The translations under genes and the position numbers were made by a program. Below the pieces are notes generated by a model. The model was not told the DNA's origin, ran no database searches, and was given only the letters and a program-made list of their open reading frames with translations. A DNA stretch of 64,000 bases from Acholoe squamosa (Eukaryota > Annelida > Polychaeta > Phyllodocida > Polynoidae). Position 1 is the first letter of the stretch; each line of letters opens with the position of its first letter. Below, piece after piece: positions 57,622-64,000 of this stretch. The DNA lies in contig OX439036.1 in assembly GCA_949317995.1 (NCBI GenBank), forward strand, positions 90,123,920-90,187,919, written 5' to 3'.

Positions 57622-57911
57622 CATACTACTCATAATAGGAAAACAGCAAAGTTTGAAACCCATGCATAGAGGTATCATCTAGAGAATACAATGTCCCAAG
57701 ATATTATGGATATGGATCTTTTGATGTAATCCTACATAATCAGTGGTTTCTACTCAATTAAATGCATAACTATCTCTGTTAGTGGTGGTCAACTCAAGGT
57801 GAAATGGTGGTCATCTCATGGTGAAAATTGGTATGCCTAGGAAAATGAGTCCTAAACTGAAAGTATTTAACATTTCTGAACATTTGTTTATGTCATCATT
57901 TACTTATGATA

Positions 57912-58148
57912 TACCGTAATCTCCCGCGTAGAAGACGCGCTGCGCGTATAAGACGCACCCCAAACTCAGCAGAAGCATTTTCGCGTATAAGACGCACCTC
58001 TTAGGGCTCAATTTTGTAAATTTAGTACATTTCTATAGAAAAAATACCCCCCGTATAAGACGCACCCCCAACTTGAAGAGGTCCTATAAGACCCCCCAGC
58101 ATTTTGTTTGGCGTAGAGGACGCGTCTTATACGCGGGAGATTACGGTA
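57912..58148. mobile_element. MITE, TACCGTAATCTC family, type B copy 1
   Basis: TACCGTAATCTCCCGCGTAG and TATACGCGGGAGATTACGGT ends. The interior has three GTATAAGACGCACC units, shared with 61880-62105. Confidence 0.9.
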
Positions 58149-60689
58149 TATCTATGTCTAGAATCAATATTTGGTACATGTGAACAATCTCAATGTTCAG
58201 AATCTGCAACCAAAGTTAAAGATTTCTGGAGAAATGGCCAGTTGGCCATGATAGAAACAAGTCAAACATGGGTACTTTGGTGTATTGTTATATAATGATA
58301 ACTACTCAACATATCATAGGTGACCAGTCCGTGGGATACTATAACACCTCTATTTCAGGAATATTAGAGGTACAGCCCCATACAGTAGATGTAAAAGTGA
58401 GAAAAACAAGGTGGCAGGTGGTCAACTCAAGGTATGTGGTCGTCTTTAGGTTAACCTACCCTATGTTGTATGAGGTAGGCACCAGAGTTTCTTCACTTTG
58501 GTGATCCTGGTGCGGGTCTACATGAAATGGATGGGTTAAGTTAACAGTATATTCCTATCCAGGGGGTTTGTAGGGGGGGGGGGAATACCACCAGTATTGG
58601 GTATTGATAAAGGTCAAGAGGGATGTATAGACGCCCGAATTGGCAGTGTGTCAAGAATCTTGTTTCATATATACCATATAGGCCTACGTGTATCATCTAC
58701 TGTGCTCTGGTGACTAGATAATCATGACCCGTAACTGCTAGCATAAACACCGATAATGCTTCCAATGGAAGTTCCATGATCATAGGTGTCATTATCTGTA
58801 TCATTTGGTGAGGATACTAAGGCCAAAATGAATTGTATGTTTGAGGTAACATGCTGAAAAAATAAGGTAGGGTAGGTTAGATATTTTTTGTGACTTTTCT
58901 TTTAACTGGTACAGTGACTTTCAGACAAGTAGACCGGCTAAAAAAAAAAAATTCCACAGTACATGTAGAGAAAGCTAGGGAGAGGACGATTTTAAAAAGA
59001 CTTGTCAAATATTGTTAAAAGTAGGTTGTAACCTTCCATGAAGTGCTGACAGATATGGTTTATTTTTATATAAGCGTTTTATAGTACATGTATAGTAAAT
59101 CTGATTCCCTACTACCGCTAGGTATTCGTAAGTCTATTTCTCAGATTTATATGCACCCAACTATTCCATGTCAGATGCTCCTTCTATCTAAAACCGATGC
59201 CAAGCATTTATTCGACAGTCACGTTCATATTCAGATTTATATAGATATTTCCGGTGTTAAACTGTCACCATGGAAACCATGTCCTCCAGGTGTGATATAA
59301 CTGTGAGACTGATACCTGTTGGATTACCCCCTACTTGTACACACACACACAAATCCCCCCCCCCCCCCCCCGCCCAGTAGGTATTGTACCAGTACCGAGA
59401 GGGTAGGACTAATTGGTACCCAGCAGGATATCATGATTTATATGAGTAATCCGAGCAGGATACCCCATATGGCGTAGTGCAGGTGTGCTGTAGCATGATA
59501 CCATAGACATCTGGCTGTTGGTTCAACTTCTTCTAGTAATATTATCCACATTTATATGTATTGAATAATTTTTGATTCAGGTATTACTTGGGTTTACGCC
59601 GAATTTTATATTGAGTCTCTTGCAGTTCATATGATGACCAGGACCCTTAGGCTGTTTTTTTTCCTCCATAAAGAATTTATCTATGACCAAATGGTACATA
59701 CAAATTGCTATATGTAAAATCGTTTTTCCCCCTATCTCCAAGAAGGGTCTGAACCCCCCCCCACCCCAATCCCCGTTGTTAAAAAATTACCCCTCCCTTG
59801 GCGCAAGCAGTGATTGGCAATTGGGTTATGAGGTATGTTGGTTATGTGGGCATTAAAGATGGGTTAGGAGCTGCCTATTTGAGACTTACAATTTTGTCAT
59901 AAATGGTATATTTGTATTCATAAACACATAATTTGCTACAGATCTAGATGTGTTTTCCACATTTCTACAAGAAGAGACCCAAAATAGTGGTTATGTGAGG
60001 AGGTTCCAATGTTGGCCACAGGTGGCATGACTGAGCCACTATCACAATTTCCTATAGACTATAATATTGTGTAACACCACCTTGGTTGGAGAAGCCCTCA
60101 GAGGGAATTAGAGAGTGGCGAACAAAATACTCTGATCACAGTATTACCAATATTTCTTACATTTAAACTCTATAGCCATGAGAATGGTTTAAATTTCCCA
60201 CACACATTCATAGGAACATTATAAACATGTATCAATGGAAAACATATTCGACCCTGGGTTGGGTCCTAACTGAATTTAATTGGAACTAAAGGCTGTGAAT
60301 AAGACTGAGCCTTGTCTTAGTGAGTTTAGATGATTGCAGATCTAGAAAGGCCCATGTAGTTGTGCCAGTTTGTGACTGCTGTATAGTCACTCATATTACC
60401 ATGACCATACTACTTAACCTACTTATTGGATCACTGCCTCTTAAGTTTTATACATGTGTACAACAGTTAGGCATGCCTTGGCACGGGTTTACTCCTTTCA
60501 GCCAGAGCCACAAAACAAGTTTAGAATTCTGTTCTAGTGTTAAGCTCACTACAAGTCTGAGGCTATAGAACTTAGAAGATTAGCATACGAAGTAGGGATG
60601 ACAGTATGGAATGGAAAAGATGGTTACACGAGCAACTTGGCATGAAATTAGAGAAGAAAAAGCTCGGGCCTTCACTCAGGGCCTGCAAG
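58149..60689. other. Intronic stretch, little structure
   Basis: No exon seen. An AC microsatellite followed by a C-run is at 59339-59371. A single arm of the GGGAGTG MITE family is at 59740-59808. Confidence 0.45.
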
Positions 60690-61030
60690 TCTATATCTAT
60701 GTATCATGCCGTCCCTATGAGCTTGATACACTTCCAAGGTGTTGGCATGATGCCCCAGTGTAGTTCCGATAGGCATTGGTGCAATATCAAGAATAAGGGT
60801 ATGAACCTTTAGAATTTATGCGACCCTTCACCCCGTTAAGGGTCACTGGGACAGGATTGCATCATGTCCATTGGTTATCATGAGCGTCATACTGATCCTC
60901 CGGGTGTATCAACCCCGTAGGTTGGCATACTCAAGGAAAATAGACCTGGCGAGTTACTCACCAAGGTTACATTTCTGCAGCATTATGACCAATGACCATG
61001 ATGTATTAAATTTAATGCATCAGCGGCCCT
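60690..61030. repeat. Decayed GCATGATGC / TGTATCAACCC repeats
   Basis: TATCATGCCGTCCCTATGAG, GTTGGCATGATGCCC, GGGTGTATCAACCCCGTAGG and CTGGCGAGTTACTC are shared with 63440-63505, 27655-27715 and 13990-14070. The borders are unclear. Confidence 0.4.
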
Positions 61031-61122
61031 TGAAGGGTTGAAGGGCTAAAATCACCAAGGACGCTAACCATCTGTTGTGCACTGTAAGTTATGGCTTATA
61101 AATTATACAGTCACTCCCTTTT

Positions 61123-61418
61123 ACACACTGGCCAGCTGTGGGTGTTCCGTCCCTCCACTATACCCACTGGTAACATACTCTCTATGTGGGTCAGTCTACC
61201 GACGGAACGACGGGAGACTGGGGTCAGGGAGGCTGTAATACACATTTTAGATCAATCAGATTCTTATCTAGATCAAAGGGGGCCATTAAATTAATTAAAT
61301 TATCAGTTGGAATACACAACCAGTGTGACCCTAGTCTCCCGTCGTTCCGTCGGTAGACTGACCCACATACAGTGTATGTTACCAGTGGGGGGACGGAACA
61401 CCCACAGCTGGCCAGTGT
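61123..61418. mobile_element. Foldback element with about 100-bp arms
   Basis: The left arm (61123-61232) and right arm (61322-61418) are reverse complements with few changes. Both carry ACTGGCCAGCTGTGGGTGTT at the outside and CGACGGAACGACGGGAGACT at the inside. An AT-rich 90-bp loop. Confidence 0.85.
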
Positions 61419-61457
61419 ACCCCCTTTTATGACTTGTGTCGCAAGGATCACAAGAAT

Positions 61458-61752
61458 TACCGTAATCTCCCGCGTATAAGGCGCGTCTTATACGGGGGGT
61501 TTTAGTTCTCATTGGATCCACAAGGGGGACACCAAGACCTTTCTTTTGATATATTACACTGCCATATAAGCTCATCTGCTGTATTTGGGGTCCAGGAGGG
61601 TCAGGGGGGTCAAAACTACACATAGCTTTTTGAATTTTGAAAATCCATTCATTAGAACAAAAGTTATGAATTTTTATTTTTTTTGACCATATTCTGAAAC
61701 TCTGGGTGCGCCTTATACGCGGGATGCACCTTATACGCGGGAGATTACGGTA
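61458..61752. mobile_element. MITE, TACCGTAATCTC family, type A copy 3
   Basis: TACCGTAATCTCCCGCGTAT and TATACGCGGGAGATTACGGT ends, TA on both sides. Close to 48198-48494 over the whole length. Confidence 0.92.
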
Positions 61753-61879
61753 GTATGTGGTAGCTTTTTTTGTACCTTTATACTATATGAAGAGAAAGAG
61801 GGAAAAGTAGAACGGGCAAATGTGTTTTTATTTGAGACTTTAACTAATTTCAGATTGAAAAAAAAAGGACAAAAAGTGC

Positions 61880-62105
61880 TATCGTAAACTCTCGCATATA
61901 AGACGCACCTCACCTATAAGACGCACCCTGAGTTGAAAGAAAACTGTAAGGCGCACCTAGGGCATGAATTTTGAAAGTTTAGTACTGTTCTATAGTAAAC
62001 GTACCCCGCCTATAAGACGCACCCTGACTTTGGGATGATTCTATAGGGCACAGCAGGCATTTATTTGGCGTAGAAGATGCGTCTTATACGCGAGAGATTA
62101 CGGTA
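61880..62105. mobile_element. MITE, TACCGTAATCTC family, type B copy 2
   Basis: Ends are slightly diverged (ATCGTAAACTCTCGCATATA and TACGCGAGAGATTACGGTA). Internal TATAAGACGCACC units as in 57912-58148. It lies 127 bp from the type A copy. Confidence 0.88.
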
Positions 62106-62554
62106 GTTATACGTATTCTCGTGTCTTTTATGTATCCTTTCATAGGGTCACATGAATGTGTGGAGTACCTGTACATGGTACCTCTGTGTAGGATAATGGG
62201 AAGGGGTTGTAATATCATTGATAAGTGAGTGAGATATCAAATCTTTCTGAATTATTACCTTTTTCTGACATTATACCATAATCATAGCATAATCCGCGAC
62301 CGTGTTGGCTAGACTTCACCTACACATCAAGGCTTTATTTAGGCATCGTGTTCGCCTGATCAAATAACATTGATATGATCTGTGTAAAAGAAAAATTTTG
62401 GCTAGCCCCGAGAGACTCTGCTTGGGAGGAGTTTTATTCTATATATTACGTACCATTTTACTCATGCAAAAATATTGAGTAGACGTTACTCCGTCACTAC
62501 TATGTCTGTTTCTCAAACTTGTCCCAGTATCCAAAATTATCCATGGTTTTCCAG

Positions 62555-62816
62555 GTACAGTCATGGAACGCTGCAGGACGGCAGAGCCGGATGTGCACGG
62601 CCCGCCCGGCATGGATGGCAGTCAGTCTGCGCGAGGGGAAGTACAAGCGGAAACTGCACAACGTCAGCGTCAACCTGGTAGATGTACTCAAAGTGGACAT
62701 TGAACGTAAGGTCGTCAGGGTCGAGCCGCTCGCCACCATGGGACAAGTCACTGCCACACTCGTACCCCTGGGGTGGACCTTGCCCATTGTGCCCGAACTC
62801 GATGATCTTACAGTAG
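62555..62816 (+). CDS. DHCR24: DHCR24 exon 2
   Basis: 262 nt following acceptor GGTTTTCCAG, phase 0 in and phase 1 out (donor GTAG|GTAGGT). It encodes the start of the FAD-binding PCMH-type domain. [45 protein letters not shown] and GWTLPIVPELDDLTVG match human [45 protein letters not shown] and GWTLPVLPELDDLTVG. The remaining exons lie beyond the window. An alternative donor four bases later would shift the frame and is less likely given the human GG that follows. Confidence 0.95.
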
Positions 62817-64000
62817 GTAGGTAGAATAAGGCTTCTATTAGCTTTAAGTGTTAACACTTAGTATGACTGTTGTAGCAAAGCTTTTAAATCTTCACCCGTC
62901 CTGTATGAGTGCTGATACCCTTTAAGTACTAAAGACATATATTGAAAAAGCGCCTGTTTACTCCATACATAAAAATAGGATTACCCTGTGACCCATAGAC
63001 TTTCCAAAATGAAAGACACAGGGGATGTGATTGGGTCTTGAAAAGGGACCCAAAATGGATAGCATCTCTTGTGATTATTTCGAAATTCGAAAAAGAAGAC
63101 GTATCCGTGAACAGGACTCTTTCAGTCATTCCACTAGGCACAAACATAATTCATGAGCTCAGGAATGGTGAAAAAGATAAAAGCATAGCCCACAATGTTA
63201 TCACCATGAAGATGGAGCTAAAACTTGTAAAAGAGCACCCTCAAGAAGCACTTAGCTGTTTTCAACATCAAGTACATGTAACTGTAGAAATAACCACTGC
63301 TTGCTACTTGTCGGTATGACTGAGGAGATTTAAGGACCACTTATCCTTGAGGAGAGAGATACTTAGTCTATCAGGAACGTCTCAGAATAGAACTAATACA
63401 TGTACTCTTCTTTGGTGGGCACCATTCACCGTATCAGTGCTGCAGCATTCATGCATCATGCCGACCCTTTGGGAGTGTATCAACCCTTTAGGAGCCGCAT
63501 GATGCATGAAGGAAGTATTGGTGTGGTGACTCGTCAAAGCTGGATTTGGGCCAGGAGAAGAGAAACTATTACCATATGTAACTTAAAGGGTTAATGTTCT
63601 TGTCTGGAGTACATGTATTTGGGAGCAGAGGGTTATCTTATCATATACACAGATGTTCCCATATGTTCAGACTGTGGTCAGCTCTGTCCAAAGTACAGTA
63701 CGGGAGTGCTTCTTGTACCCACAACTGAGGATGTACATGTACCAGTCAGGTCATGTCATCACCCACACTTGAACTTTAGGTTTATTATCTAATAACACAT
63801 GCACTTATTGGATATATTTGACACGTGATAAGATGCAATATTTCTCCTTGGATACAACTACAGGGCTCCCATGCGTCATGGGAAGTCACAGAACAAAAAG
63901 TTTTCAGGGAACGTCATAGAATTTCTGAAATTTTCATCATGAGTCATAGAAGGCCATTGAAAATGGAAAACACGAATATCCATTGTAAAATCCATTGGAA
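62817..64000 (+). other. DHCR24 intron 2 (start; continues past the window)
   Basis: No match to the next conserved block (the GLIMGTGIESSSHKYG region in human) is present, so exon 3 lies outside. A 14-bp perfect-stem hairpin (TTCATGCATCATGC facing GCATGATGCATGAA) is at about 63450-63500. Confidence 0.7.
63863..64000 (+). repeat. Possible transposon left end, cut by the window
   Basis: CAGGGCTCCCATGCGTCATG begins a block with repeated GTCATAGAA / AGTCACAGAA phrases. The form resembles hAT-type MITE ends, but the other end is not in view. Confidence 0.3.

Larger units (their letters stand above)
53997..62554 (+). other. DHCR24 intron 1 (8.56 kb), transposon-rich
   Basis: Starts GTAGGC and ends TGGTTTTCCAG. 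It contains G-runs near 54190-54340, two hAT/MITE-type insertions with target duplications, three TACCGTA-family MITEs, a foldback element and short repeats (listed separately). No other gene was recognised on either strand. Confidence 0.85.

Noticed and set aside
9692-61623. Similar short peptides (YQKKGLGVPLVD-type) on the minus strand at 9692, 48169 and 61303
   Set aside because: They are the same frame through three copies of one MITE; similarity follows from DNA descent, not from selection on protein.
63038-63319. 93-codon plus-strand frame in DHCR24 intron 2
   Set aside because: Does not match the next DHCR24 block, has no recognisable domain, and its composition is that of the surrounding intron.
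1-64000. CRISPR array, operon or prophage
   Set aside because: No spaced direct repeats of that type. Spliced genes and a nuclear intron-containing tRNA show animal nuclear DNA.

Overview
This looks like nuclear DNA from a marine-type invertebrate animal, probably a lophotrochozoan or an invertebrate deuterostome. It is AT-rich and gene-poor, with spliced genes, long introns, an intron-containing tRNA-Ile(UAU), many short inverted-repeat transposons (MITEs), and retroposons with 4-bp-repeat tails. The phylum cannot be fixed from sequence alone.

Three protein-coding loci can be supported. (1) A two-exon minus-strand gene (6443-7796) encodes a 239-residue basic and coiled-coil protein that I do not recognise. 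(2) A three-exon plus-strand gene (24846-28821) encodes a 449-residue type II membrane protein of the core-2/I-branching beta-1,6-GlcNAc-transferase family (GCNT-like). All splice phases agree. (3) The first two coding exons of DHCR24 (delta24-sterol reductase) lie at 53754-53996 and 62555-62816. They are separated by an 8.6 kb intron, and the gene runs off the right edge. One RNA gene is certain: tRNA-Ile(UAU) with a 45-nt intron, minus strand, 50705-50823. These genes have no evident functional link.

The rest is mostly transposon-derived. Clear families are: two hAT-like elements with perfect 8-bp target duplications (26280-26930, 56738-57621); three copies of a roughly 0.8-1.0 kb TA-flanked element (16261, 29918, 38509); five TACCGTA-ended MITEs (9781, 48198, 57912, 61458, 61880) plus a related one at 8091; several G-tract MITE groups; a palindromic MITE built from a 21-bp minisatellite (21642-22172); and a 1.6 kb foldback at 44335-45960. 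A roughly 1 kb DNA transposon occurs once nearly uninterrupted (51407-52388) and once in opposite orientation (34421-38459). The second copy is split by a LINE fragment with a perfect 14-bp target duplication and by a broken tyrosine-recombinase retroelement.

The most interesting points are the regulatory-type motifs carried by repeats: nuclear-receptor DR1/ERRE motifs in the foldback arms, a CTCF-like core in all three copies of one family, and CCAAT/E-box/E2F-like motifs in a two-copy MITE. Also notable are the unrecognised minus-strand gene and a degenerate 50-57 bp minisatellite that runs up to the GCNT start codon. I found no CRISPR array, operon or prokaryotic feature.
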